64,000 nucleotides of DNA from Betaproteobacteria bacterium (GCA_016704535.1 JADIZZ010000023.1:372001-436000); one strand, 5' to 3'; positions 53,401-60,439 are shown, numbered from the stretch's first letter. The notes: generated by a model not told the origin, from the sequence alone. A program made the numbers and translations.

Positions 53401-53660
53401 GGCACCCAGGCGGCCCAGCCGAGCACGGGGCCCAGCGCCGGTTTCAGCCAACGGGTGGCCAGAAAACCGAGCGGCAGGTAGAGCACGCCGTTGGCGACCC
53501 AGTCGGCGCGCGACGCGACTCCGAGGTCCAAAAAACGGATGCGCGCGAACCGACTCAGCGCTTCGTCCAGCGGCAGCGCGCGGTAGTCCAGAGGTACCAG
53601 GCTGCCGTACACCACGAAGGCGGCATATGCAGCGACCAACCAGACCGTCTTCAGGCGCAT
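50364..53660 (-). CDS. tandem VanZ-like and O-antigen-ligase-like polytopic membrane protein
   Basis: A 1098-residue membrane protein with several parts. Residues ~5-150 form a VanZ-type domain (DWVANGVLYLPLGFLA, EFAQLFFPPRTVSQNDLIAEGLGSLLG). Residues ~155-300 look like a second VanZ-type unit (EVAQFFIASGVSQ). From ~480 to 1070 there are about 10-12 helices of an O-antigen ligase/polymerase (Wzy_C-like; YSRNGYAAFAVMVLG near 720), interrupted by a ~170-residue periplasmic beta domain (about 860-1030) resembling a carbohydrate-binding module (NGNFAAGLDRWFF). The Arg/Pro-rich last ~38 residues are encoded antisense to ugd. ATG 53660 is chosen over an upstream frame extension. Probably assembly or ligation of an exopolysaccharide, with UDP-glucuronate from the neighbouring ugd. 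Confidence 0.8.
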   Translation of the reverse strand: MRLKTVWLVAAYAAFVVYGSLVPLDYRALPLDEALSRFARIRFLDLGVASRADWVANGVLYLPLGFLATRWLKPALGPVLGWAAWVPALALCAALAVGVEFAQLFFPPRTVSQNDLIAEGLGSLLGAWLGLVAGPSLGRLLEGWRAGGHQLSLRLLEVYALAYTVLCFFPFDLLLTGAEVADKWASDLWSPGLALADRGWALSGLQLAVEAALVLPVGMLLAWLRRSTPMSAGMWGLLYGALIEVAQFFIASGVSQGASVLGRGVGMAAGSALLPWLQARGLAGVRDALRRLALPALLVYLPLLLFASGWLRGPSAGLRNADEVASTWAELRWLPFYYHYYTTEALALYSLGSVALMYAPLAVIGWAQRLGRPMVLTGVLAVVTVIEAGKLFLPGQKPDPTNLIIAVAAAAGVLWLAGLAGLAARPAAPVGTVAVPAEPPVRWPWAWLVVPLAALAWAAGFPVFSGPLVALLLACAVAVGWQPRWALFIVPAALPLLDLAPWSGRFYWTEFDLLLAVCLAVAAWRVPPQARTPTGTPVLSWAFAVLGASLLVSALLPLWPWPGLDDDSFTTYTSAFNGLRIAKGAVWAALFVLLWRRLPATGDARERCFGNGMLAGLAGAVAWVLWERVTFVGLLDFNADYRVTGPFSAMHKGGAYIECYLAVASAFAIDRVWSARRWAARAAALALLAAAGYAVLVTYSRNGYAAFAVMVLGSLVMVALRAGPMQRRRGAITVIGLVGLGLLALVALPTGGGYARERLERSAQDLTVRLAHWDDALQTRTGGSVGAILFGEGLGRFAWLHYWRSLEPVRAAAYALRREGGTPERPEQRFLRLAPGATLYIEQVLPAVPAGPLRLTAELRSAEPETVLKVSLCHKSTLTSVGCTQASLESAAPAPDEWVKAQGVLDPPPLRPGVRPGGPSVKLSLFTPADGAVIDVARLSLRDSAGQEWLVNGNFAAGLDRWFFATDVDPPWHVHSLPISVWLEQGAVGALAWLAVLAMGLGRGLRLGWHRAAAAPAALWAAMAFLVSGALNTLIDEPRFLWLLLVLVWLTARRVRRHGAPSRAGPAPPPDSEFPAPASVPARTGSGRRRRQPPSAST

Positions 53661-53824
53661 CGATGCAGGCTCGGTGGGGTGAACAGCCCCCCTGAATGCG
53701 GGGCCCAGTGCAGGCTGGAGCGGCAAGCGCGACAAGATGGCTTGTTTGCCCTTCAGCCGGCCGGTATTCTCAGCTGACTGTTCGATGCCGTGCCGGCGTC
53801 GTGCTCACCGAAGGAACGGCCCCC

Positions 53825-54307
53825 ATGAAACTGCTCGCCCATACCCTCCTCATGACCCTAACCGCGATGGCTGCCCCGGCTGTGTCGTACGCTGATTGCA
53901 TGGGCACCCCTCTCAACCAGAGGCAGTTGGCCAACGTGGTGCGCGGCAACACAGTCTGCGGCAAACCCGGCCTCGCCTATCCTGGCGGCGCCAGCTCCAG
54001 TGACCGCTGGCAGGAGCAGCACCGCGCCGCCACATCGTCGTCCCTCACCGGGGAACTTTGGGATTACAAGCTCGGAGCCAGCACCATGGATCCGACCAAG
54101 CTGGTCGGCGGCTGGGTGGTTTCCGGCCCGGTAACGGATGCCACCATCGTCCACACGTACGGGTCGGCGTCCTTCAGCTGGAAGGTCTATGGCCCGTTCC
54201 CAAACGTGCCAGGTGTCTCGATCTATTCGTTCTGCACCGCCGGGGCCGAACACGTGAAGGCGTTCGTGCTCATCGGCCCGGTGGGATGCGCCGGCATCTT
54301 CCCCTAA
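53825..54307 (+). CDS. small exported Cys-containing protein, unknown
   Basis: A 160-residue protein with a clear signal peptide (about 1-23, ending SYA-D). The mature part has four cysteines (25, 45, 137, 155) and the phrases LANVVRGNTVCGKP, RWQEQHRA, ELWDYKLG and DPTKLVGGW. Similar short exported proteins occur in proteobacteria, but I know no function. It is divergent from the VanZ/ligase gene and stands at the edge of the repeat-rich patch; base composition here is lower in GC than the core genes. Confidence 0.72.
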   Translation: MKLLAHTLLMTLTAMAAPAVSYADCMGTPLNQRQLANVVRGNTVCGKPGLAYPGGASSSDRWQEQHRAATSSSLTGELWDYKLGASTMDPTKLVGGWVVSGPVTDATIVHTYGSASFSWKVYGPFPNVPGVSIYSFCTAGAEHVKAFVLIGPVGCAGIFP

Positions 54308-54352
54308 GTTTCGCGGCGTGACCGGCTTGGGCCGCCGTCCGCAGCCAAGGTA

Positions 54353-54542
54353 GGAATGGGGTGAGGTCTCAATACCGTTGGCTTGGGGTCAAGGGAATGG
54401 GGTCAGGTCTTGCATGTCGCCTTTGCCTCTTGCCCCTGCCGTCTTCAATGCCAGCTCGCGTCGCGTGCGGCGCGAAGTGAGGCGATGGACAGCACCTTGG
54501 AGTGCATTGCGCAGGAGGCAAAAGGCGAGACCCGGCCCCGCC
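54353..54542 (+). repeat. REPIN-like inverted-repeat element with GGGGTCAGGTCTT core
   Basis: Two forward cores (GGAATGGGGTGAGGTCT at 54353 and GGAATGGGGTCAGGTCTTGC at 54394, followed by CGCCTTTGCCT) face an inverted partner at 54512-54542 (AGGCAAAAGGCGAGAC then CCGGCCCC), about 80 bp apart. The 57-bp right part (54486-54542) recurs at 56570-56626 with 7 mismatches. This is the build of REP/REPIN elements spread by RAYT transposases, but no transposase gene is in the window. The region 54308-54587 carries no gene. Confidence 0.7.
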
Positions 54543-54587
54543 TTCGGGAGGGCGCTGCGCTGTCGCGCAGCAGGCTCCGGATAGCAG

Positions 54588-55391
54588 CTACCTCTTCGCC
54601 CGTGCGGCCCGCCATTGCTGCGCGGCCGCTTGTGCTGCAAGCAACTCTTCGGGCAGCAGCACCGACTTGAGGTAGTCGCGCTCATCGCCGGCGCGCTCGT
54701 GCCCCTGCGCGGCGGCTAGACTGAACCACGTGTAAGCGAGGGACTGGTCGACAACGACGCCTTGACCGTTGCTGAACAGCACGCCCAGGCTGTACTGCGC
54801 CTCGGCGTGGTTCTGCTCCGCGGCCTGCTCGAACCACTTGAAAGCCAGCTGGTAGTCTTTCATTGTGGCTCTCCCCGACTGGTGGATGCTGCCGAGCGCA
54901 TGCTGTGCTTCGGCGTACCCCTGTTCAGCCGACTTCTGAATCCACTTCAAGGCGGTGGCCGGGTTGCGCTCGACCCCAGCGCCCTTCATGTAGACCATGC
55001 CCAGCTGCAACTGCGCCTTGGCGTCACCACCTTCGGCGGCGACGGCAAGCGAAAGCTCAGTGGGGCGCGGGGCCGAGGCCGACCGAGCTTCGCTGACGTT
55101 GTCGTCAAGGGCTGGCGCACTGCCCACGGCCACCGTGGCGTCCGGCAGCGCCGGCCTGCGCAGGCTGCCGAGCGCAAAACCGAGGACGAAAGTCAGCACG
55201 AGGAGGGATGCCGCCGCCACGCCGGGCCCCAGCCACGAAGTCCGATAGTAGGTACGCATGCCGCATTGGCGGCAGCGATAGACGGTGCGGAACAGCGAGC
55301 GCCACGGGCTGTCGTCGGGGCGGCGGTGCGAGCGTCGCAGACGGTCACTCTGGCAGTTAGGGCACTTGATTGACACGGAGCGAACGATCAT
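54588..55391 (-). CDS. zinc-ribbon, membrane-anchored Sel1-repeat protein
   Basis: A 267-residue protein: N-terminal zinc ribbon (Cys10, Cys13, Cys40, Cys43; IKCPNCQSDR...YRCRQCGMR), one membrane helix (about 56-77), a short linker and three to four Sel1/TPR-like repeats (about 118-240; AQLQLGMVYMKGAGVERNPATALKW, AQHALGSIHQSG, AQYSLGVLFSNGQG). Sel1 repeats bind proteins. The zinc ribbon would be cytoplasmic and the repeats periplasmic by positive-inside logic. No partner gene is adjacent. Confidence 0.82.
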   Translation of the reverse strand: MIVRSVSIKCPNCQSDRLRRSHRRPDDSPWRSLFRTVYRCRQCGMRTYYRTSWLGPGVAAASLLVLTFVLGFALGSLRRPALPDATVAVGSAPALDDNVSEARSASAPRPTELSLAVAAEGGDAKAQLQLGMVYMKGAGVERNPATALKWIQKSAEQGYAEAQHALGSIHQSGRATMKDYQLAFKWFEQAAEQNHAEAQYSLGVLFSNGQGVVVDQSLAYTWFSLAAAQGHERAGDERDYLKSVLLPEELLAAQAAAQQWRAARAKR

Positions 55392-55608
55392 CGTTGATGG
55401 CAGCGCGGAGGTAGGTCAACGCACCACCGCCGAACAGGCCTGAAAGAATCAGACCGAAGCGCTGACGGGCACAGCTGCCCCTGCGGATTGTCCGGGAATT
55501 TTGGTACATGAGCGCCATGACGGCCAAGACTGGACCGAAGCCGGCGCTTGGGGATCGGGGGAATGGCGCGGGGAAATGGGGTCGGGAAATGGGGAAATGG
55601 TGGGGAAA

Positions 55609-55756
55609 TGGGGTCAGGTCTTACCTCTTACCTCTGTCATCTTCAAACGCCACAAGTTAAGTATCAACGCGTTGACACGCCATTGCACCGCGCAGATACT
55701 CGCGTCGATTCAGGAGCTTCGACATGTCAGCACCACCATCGACGACGGCTAGCGCG
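55609..55756 (+). repeat. 148-bp direct repeat, copy 1 (promoter and 5' end of a MazE-like gene)
   Basis: Identical to copy 2 (55801-55948) except for 4 substitutions. It contains the GGGGTCAGGTCTT core, the palindrome TCAACGCGTTGA (55664-55675), TTGACA - 17 bp - GATACT (55672-55700), AGGAG and ATG with the first 11 codons of the antitoxin, after which it breaks off into another core. The 524-bp stretch 55392-55915 holds this repeat, several GGGGAAATGG-type partial cores (55560-55608) and no gene. Confidence 0.93.
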
Positions 55757-55800
55757 AATGGGGGAATGGGGTCAGGTCTTACCTCTTACCTCCGGGCGAA

Positions 55801-55948
55801 TGGGGTCAGGTCTTACCTCTTACCTTTGTCATCTTCAAACGCCACAAGTTAAGTATCAACGCGTTGACACGTCATTGCGCCACGCAGATACTCGCGTCGA
55901 TTCAGGAGCTTCGACATGTCAGCACCACCATCGACGACGGCTAGCGCG
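55801..55948 (+). repeat. 148-bp direct repeat, copy 2 (leads into the intact mazE-like gene)
   Basis: Second copy, running into the complete antitoxin gene that starts at 55916. Between the copies (55757-55800) a third forward core sits at 55768. Both copies begin at the T before GGGGTCAGGTCTTACC and end in CTAGCGCG. Confidence 0.93.
55856..55908 (+). promoter_or_regulatory. promoter, palindromic operator and ribosome site of the MazEF-like pair
   Basis: TTGACA (55864-55869), 17-bp spacer, GATACT (55887-55892); AGGAG at 55904-55908, 7 bp before ATG 55916. The perfect 12-bp palindrome TCAACGCGTTGA (55856-55867) overlaps the -35 box and fits autorepression by the antitoxin or the complex. Confidence 0.75.
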
Positions 55949-56188
55949 GAACAGGTTGTCCAGCAATGGGGCAATGGCCTGGCAGTGCGGCTGACCGCAA
56001 AGATCGCGAAAGCCGCGCACCTGGCGCTGGGCCAGCCGGTGATGGTGGAGGTGGTCGAAGGCGGCGTGCTCCTGCGCCCGGCCGGCAAGCCGCGGTTGAC
56101 CCTGGAGCAGAAGATCAAGCTCTTCGACCCCGCCAAGCACGGCGGTGAGGTTATGGCGGACGCGCCGGTCGGCCGCGAGATTTTCTGA
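55916..56188 (+). CDS. MazE/AbrB-family antitoxin
   Basis: A 90-residue antitoxin with the swapped-hairpin AbrB motif VVQQWGNGLAVRLTAKIAKAAHLALGQPV (about 14-42) and a C-terminal toxin-binding tail (LTLEQKIKLFDPAKHGGEV). Its stop shares one base with the toxin start (TGATG), so translation is coupled. The first 11 codons are duplicated upstream in repeat copy 1. Confidence 0.92.
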   Translation: MSAPPSTTASAEQVVQQWGNGLAVRLTAKIAKAAHLALGQPVMVEVVEGGVLLRPAGKPRLTLEQKIKLFDPAKHGGEVMADAPVGREIF

Positions 56189-56556
56189 TGGCGCCGAGCA
56201 ATCTGTGGGTGCCTGATCGCGGCGAAGTGATCTGGATTCAGTTCAACCCGCAAGTCGGCAAGGTGGAAAAGAAGAACGAGCACCCCATGATCGTGCTCTC
56301 CACGAAGCCGTTCAACCAGAAGATCGGCTTGGTGATCGGACTGCCGATGACACATGCCGAGTCGAATGAGTCGAACCCCTTCGCAGTGAAGCACCTCGGC
56401 GCCAAGGGCGAGGTGGCCTACATCCTGACGCACCAACCCAAGAGCTTCGATTGGCGTGAGCGCGGTGCGCGGCCACACACTTGGAAGCAGCTGCCGCCGG
56501 CGGTCTTCGAACAGGTGTGCGAAGGCCTGAATTCCATCGTTCGGATATGCGCGTAG
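56188..56556 (+). CDS. MazF/PemK-family mRNA interferase toxin
   Basis: A 122-residue toxin: PDRGEVIWIQFNPQVGKVEKKNEHPMIVLS, GLVIGLPMTHAE and the Q-K-S-F-DW-R-RGA pattern (HQPKSFDWRERGARP) place it in the MazF/PemK fold, with the conserved Arg and Thr of the active site present. It should cleave mRNA when free of antitoxin. An inverted copy of the repeat core follows its stop. Confidence 0.92.
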   Translation: MAPSNLWVPDRGEVIWIQFNPQVGKVEKKNEHPMIVLSTKPFNQKIGLVIGLPMTHAESNESNPFAVKHLGAKGEVAYILTHQPKSFDWRERGARPHTWKQLPPAVFEQVCEGLNSIVRICA

Positions 56557-56569
56557 CAGGCTGACGGAC

Positions 56570-56666
56570 TGGACAGCACCGTGGAATGCATTGCGCAGAG
56601 GGCAAAAGGCAAGACCTGACCCCGCCTGTGTGACCCCGCCTGTGACCCCGTCCGTGACCCGACTTG
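56570..56666 (+). repeat. inverted repeat core plus GACCCCGCCTGT tandem repeats
   Basis: A 57-bp segment (56570-56626) 88% identical to 54486-54542 and ending AAGACCTGACCCC, the reverse complement of the GGGGTCAGGTCTT core. It is followed by three to four imperfect 12-14-bp tandem units of the type GACCCCGCCTGT (56618-56666), which run to about 47 bp before the next gene. Confidence 0.75.
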
Positions 56667-56712
56667 TGGCACGCTACGGTCTTTGGCACTTCCTCTTCCG
56701 GCGGAAACCAAC

Positions 56713-56940
56713 ATGTCCACTACGCTAGAAGCTCTGCAAGCCGAAGTCCTGCGCCTGTCGCCCAAGGACAGGGCACGCCTGCTCGATCGGCTTATCGCCA
56801 GCCTGGACGCCGACACAGAAGATGAAGCGGCCTGGGATGCCGTTGCCGCCGCAAGGGAGGCCGAGATGAACGCGGCTGCCGTTCAACCCGTACCACTGGG
56901 CGCCGCCCTTGCCAGACTCGAAGCGCGCTTCCCCGGATGA
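56713..56940 (+). CDS. addiction-module antitoxin (ParD-like, TIGR02574 type)
   Basis: A 75-residue protein with the signature LQAEVLRLSPKDRARLLDRLIASLD (about 9-33), the antitoxin type paired with RelE/ParE toxins. Its stop overlaps the toxin start by 4 bp (ATGA). ATG 56713 is set by homology. Confidence 0.88.
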   Translation: MSTTLEALQAEVLRLSPKDRARLLDRLIASLDADTEDEAAWDAVAAAREAEMNAAAVQPVPLGAALARLEARFPG

Positions 56941-57224
56941 GGGTCACGCTCCATCCGGAACGCGATATCGAGGAAGCGGCGGAGTTCTACGAGCGACAAG
57001 GCTCAGCAGTTCTAGCGGCCAGGTTCATCTTCGCGTTCAAGAACCTCACTGCGCTTCTTGGACAACAACCAGAGATCGGTTCGCCCCGCTCCGCGGGACG
57101 GCGCGGCCTGTGCATGAACGTATTTCCGTACACAGTGATCTACCGCGCCAGCGCGGACGAGATCAAGATCCTGGTCGTCAAGCACGATCGCAAGCGCCCC
57201 GGCTACGGAGCCCCAAGAAGGTAG
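56937..57224 (+). CDS. RelE/ParE-superfamily toxin
   Basis: A 95-residue toxin: HPERDIEEAAEFYERQGSAVLAARFI, PEIGSP and MNVFPYTVIYRASADEIKILVVKHDRKRPGYG match ParE/RelE. The mode (gyrase poisoning or mRNA cleavage) cannot be told from sequence. It directly follows its antitoxin and is the second complete TA pair in 1.3 kb. Confidence 0.9.
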   Translation: MRVTLHPERDIEEAAEFYERQGSAVLAARFIFAFKNLTALLGQQPEIGSPRSAGRRGLCMNVFPYTVIYRASADEIKILVVKHDRKRPGYGAPRR

Positions 57225-57342
57225 CCAACTAGGCCCGCCAGCAGCGCCGCCAGCCCCTTCGTGGAGCGCTAAACCGTAGGCCGAGGTAGCTCGAACGACC
57301 AAGCTCTTTTCAGCACTTCCCCGCAGGCCGACTGAAGTGGAC

Positions 57343-58362
57343 ATGAAACGCCGCAACGCCACCCGCCTGCTGGCCAGCTTGGCTGGCCTATCCCTGGCAC
57401 CCCGCCTGGCCGCACAGCCCGCGCCCACGCCGGCGCCGCCGCTGCGCGTGGGCCCCGCACGCGCCATCACGTCCATCGCCGAAGCCGCGCGCCGCGTGCG
57501 CGACGGCGACACCGTTGAGATCGACGCCGGCACCTACCGCGGCGATGTGGCCATCGCCGTCTGGCAGCGCGACCGCCTGACCCTGCGCGCCGTGGGCGGG
57601 CGCGTGCGCCTGCTGGCCGACGGCGCCGCCGCCGAAGGCAAGGCCATCTGGGTGGTACGCGGCGGGCAGGTCGGCGTGGAAGGCTTCGACTTCGAAGGCA
57701 CACGCGTGCCGTCGCGCAACGGCGCGGGCATCCGCTTCGAGGCCGGGCAGCTCTCCGTGCGCCACTGCCGCTTCATCGACAACGAGATGGGCCTGCTCAC
57801 CAACAACGACCCCCGTGCGGAGCTGGCGGTGGAGTTCAGCGAATTCGCACACAACCAGCGGCCCGACGGCCACAACCACCAGCTCTACGCCGGCACCATC
57901 GGCCGGCTCGCGGTGGCAGACAGCCACTTCCACCACGGCACCATCGGCCACTTGCTGAAGAGTCGGGCGGCCGTGAACCTCATCCGCGACAACCGGCTCA
58001 CCGACGAAGCCGGCGGGCGGTCCAGCTACGAGTTGGAGTTCCCGAACGGCGGCGTGGCCGTGGTGGTGGGCAACCTGATCCAGCAAGGCGCGCAGACCGA
58101 GAACCCGACCATGATCTCGTACGGCGCCGAGGGCTACCGCTGGCCCGTCAACGTGCTGGCGCTGGCGAACAACACGCTGGTGGACGAACGGCCCGAAGGC
58201 GGCCGCTTTCTGAGCGTGTGGTCAGGTGAAGTTACCGTGGCCGAGGTCGGAAACCGCCTGATGCGCCACGGCCGCGAAATCGACGACCCCACCCTGCTGC
58301 GCCGCCAGGCCGACGAGCGGGCAACGCGCCAGCCGTCCGGCAAGCCTGCCCCTCAGAATTGA
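57343..58362 (+). CDS. exported right-handed beta-helix protein
   Basis: A 339-residue protein with a twin-arginine-like signal (KRRNATRLLASLAGLSLAPRLAA) and repeated short strands typical of parallel beta-helix (pectate-lyase-like/NosD) folds: DGDTVEIDAGTYRGDVAI, GAGIRFEAGQLSVRHCRFIDNEMGLL, LAVADSHFHHG, NLIRDNRL, VVVGNLIQQG. Carbohydrate binding or cleavage is likely but no catalytic set is obvious. ATG 57343 is preferred to GTG 57337. Substrate unknown. Confidence 0.85.
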   Translation: MKRRNATRLLASLAGLSLAPRLAAQPAPTPAPPLRVGPARAITSIAEAARRVRDGDTVEIDAGTYRGDVAIAVWQRDRLTLRAVGGRVRLLADGAAAEGKAIWVVRGGQVGVEGFDFEGTRVPSRNGAGIRFEAGQLSVRHCRFIDNEMGLLTNNDPRAELAVEFSEFAHNQRPDGHNHQLYAGTIGRLAVADSHFHHGTIGHLLKSRAAVNLIRDNRLTDEAGGRSSYELEFPNGGVAVVVGNLIQQGAQTENPTMISYGAEGYRWPVNVLALANNTLVDERPEGGRFLSVWSGEVTVAEVGNRLMRHGREIDDPTLLRRQADERATRQPSGKPAPQN

Positions 58363-58501
58363 TTCTTGAGGTGCAAAGAGAGCTGATGGGTGACCCCGAC
58401 AGCTTGACCCCGCCAGCTGACGCGCCAGCCCAAGCGGCAGACTGCCAGCAACGACCCCCGTCATCCTTTCGTGGGAGTCAGTGAATTCGCGATGCCGACC
58501 T

Positions 58502-59317
58502 TCAGTACCGCGTGCTGCGCCTTTCGCCCGCGTCAACCTCGTCACCCAGACCGTCCGCTGAGAAGTGCGGGTTCTCGAACCCGGGCTTTCCATAGGTAAG
58601 CGCGGCCCCGGTCACACATTGCACGCGCCCACCTGCCGCCGCCAGTACGGCGTGCCCCGCGGCGATGTCCCACTCCATCGTGCGGCCCAGCCGCGGGTAC
58701 AGGTCGGCTTCGCCTGCGGCCACCAGGCAGAGCTTGAGCGAGGAACCGGCGTTCACCAGGTCGGCCACCTTGCGGCCGGCCAGAAACGTGTCCAGCGCAG
58801 TAGCGTCGCCGTGCGAGCGGCTGGCGACGACGGTCAGACCCTCGGCCGACACGGCGCGGCAACGGATGTCGCGCCGCCGGCCGGCCTCTTCGACCCACGC
58901 CCCGCGCCCGACGATGCCCGCGAACAGCCGGCCCAGGGCAGGCGCCAGCACCACGCCCAGCACCGGGCGGCCGGCCTCGATCAAGGCGATGTTGACGGTG
59001 AACTCGCCGTTGCGGCCGATGAACTCCTTGGTGCCGTCGAGCGGGTCGACGAGCCAGAACCGCCCCCCCGAGACGTCGGGCACATGCCCGGCGGCCACCG
59101 CCTCTTCGGCGACCACCGGCACGTTCGGGGTCAGCGCGGCCAGCCTGCGCAGAATCAGCGCCTCGGCCCGTTCGTCGGCCACGGTGACGGGTGACGCATC
59201 GTCCTTGCCGCGCACCGCGAAGTCGGTGGCGTAGACCTCCAGGATCGCTTCGCCAGCCTCGCGCGCGGCGGCTACCACGCCGTTCAACAGGGTCTCTAGG
59301 TCGAGGGCTGGATGCAT
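58502..59317 (-). CDS. cysQ: 3'(2'),5'-bisphosphate nucleotidase
   Basis: Hydrolyses PAP (3'-phosphoadenosine 5'-phosphate), the by-product of PAPS use. The 271-residue enzyme has the metal-site motifs VVAEEA (68-73), WLVDPLDGTKEF (Asp91, Asp94) and TMEWDIAAGHAVL. ATG 59317 is chosen; a longer frame upstream has no support. It is divergent from cysD and completes a sulfate-activation block. Confidence 0.95.
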   Translation of the reverse strand: MHPALDLETLLNGVVAAAREAGEAILEVYATDFAVRGKDDASPVTVADERAEALILRRLAALTPNVPVVAEEAVAAGHVPDVSGGRFWLVDPLDGTKEFIGRNGEFTVNIALIEAGRPVLGVVLAPALGRLFAGIVGRGAWVEEAGRRRDIRCRAVSAEGLTVVASRSHGDATALDTFLAGRKVADLVNAGSSLKLCLVAAGEADLYPRLGRTMEWDIAAGHAVLAAAGGRVQCVTGAALTYGKPGFENPHFSADGLGDEVDAGERRSTRY

Positions 59318-59524
59318 GGCGCAGGGGCGTGTGGCGTTGAGCGCGAAGGCCGCGCGGCACGACTGTAGCGGCGCAGCCGCCGCGAGCCGTTCGCCCGCCA
59401 CGCAATGACGTTAGCCCTGCGGCAAAGTTCCCGCAAACGGCCCCGCCAGCCCCGCCGCCGCGCCCTGCTCCTCCGCCATACTCGCTGACGCCTTCCCGTC
59501 ATCCACCGAGACCGCACCCGCCCC

Positions 59525-60439
59525 GTGACAGCCGACCGCACCACCCTCACCCACCTGCAGCGCCTCGAGGCCGAAGCCATCCACATCATGCGCGAGGTGG
59601 TGGCCGAGGCCGAGCGGCCGGTGATGCTGTACTCGATCGGCAAGGACAGCGCCTGCATGCTGCATCTGGCGAAGAAGGCCTTCTACCCGGCCCCGCCGCC
59701 GTTCCCGCTACTGCATGTCGACACGACCTGGAAGTTCCGCGCCATGTATGCCATGCGCGAGCGCATGGCTGCCGAAATGGGCATGGAACTGCTGGTCTGG
59801 CAGAACCCCGAGGCCAAGGCGCGCGGCATCAACCCGTTCGACCATGGCTCGGCGGTACACACCGACATCTGGAAAACCGAGGGCCTGAAGCAGGCACTCG
59901 ATCACTACGGCTTCGACGCCGCCTTCGGCGGTGCGCGACGCGACGAGGAGAAGAGCCGCGCCAAGGAACGCATCTTCAGCTTCCGCACCGACCAGCACCG
60001 CTGGGACCCCAAGGCGCAGCGCCCCGAGCTCTGGCACCTCTACAACGGGCGCAAGCACAAGGGCGAGTCGATGCGCGTCTTCCCCATCAGCAACTGGACC
60101 GAGCTCGACATCTGGCAGTACATCCAGCTCGAGAACATCCCCATCGTGCCGCTGTACTTCGCTGCCGAGCGCCCTGTCGTGCCGCGGGGTGGCACGCTGA
60201 TCATGGTCGACGACGAGCGCATGCCGCTGGCCGCCGGCGAGGTGCCGATGATGAAGAAGGTGCGCTTCCGCACCCTGGGCTGCTACCCACTGTCGGGGGC
60301 CATCGAGTCCGAGGCGACCACGCTCGACGACATCATCCAGGAGATGCTGCTGGCGCGCACCAGTGAGCGCCAGGGACGGCTCATCGACCACGACCAGGCC
60401 GCATCGATGGAAAAGAAGAAACAGGAAGGCTATTTCTGA
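59525..60439 (+). CDS. cysD: sulfate adenylyltransferase subunit 2
   Basis: PP-loop ATPase that with CysN makes adenosine 5'-phosphosulfate. The 304-residue product has VMLYSIGKDSACMLHLAKKAF (PP motif SIGKDS, about 37-42) and GGARRDEEKSRAKERIFSFR. The start is GTG 59525. Its stop shares one base with the cysNC start (TGATG). Confidence 0.97.
   Translation: MTADRTTLTHLQRLEAEAIHIMREVVAEAERPVMLYSIGKDSACMLHLAKKAFYPAPPPFPLLHVDTTWKFRAMYAMRERMAAEMGMELLVWQNPEAKARGINPFDHGSAVHTDIWKTEGLKQALDHYGFDAAFGGARRDEEKSRAKERIFSFRTDQHRWDPKAQRPELWHLYNGRKHKGESMRVFPISNWTELDIWQYIQLENIPIVPLYFAAERPVVPRGGTLIMVDDERMPLAAGEVPMMKKVRFRTLGCYPLSGAIESEATTLDDIIQEMLLARTSERQGRLIDHDQAASMEKKKQEGYF

Noticed and set aside
54378..54670. 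Short ORFs in the REPIN-like element
   Set aside because: Reading frames through repeat DNA and the end of the Sel1 gene; no conserved features.
55609..55948. Direct repeats as a CRISPR array
   Set aside because: Only two 148-bp units with a promoter and gene start inside, 44 bp apart; not CRISPR-like and no cas genes.
55548..55994. ORF of 148 codons running through both copies of the direct repeat
   Set aside because: It repeats its own sequence because of the duplication and is out of frame with the antitoxin; no ribosome site.
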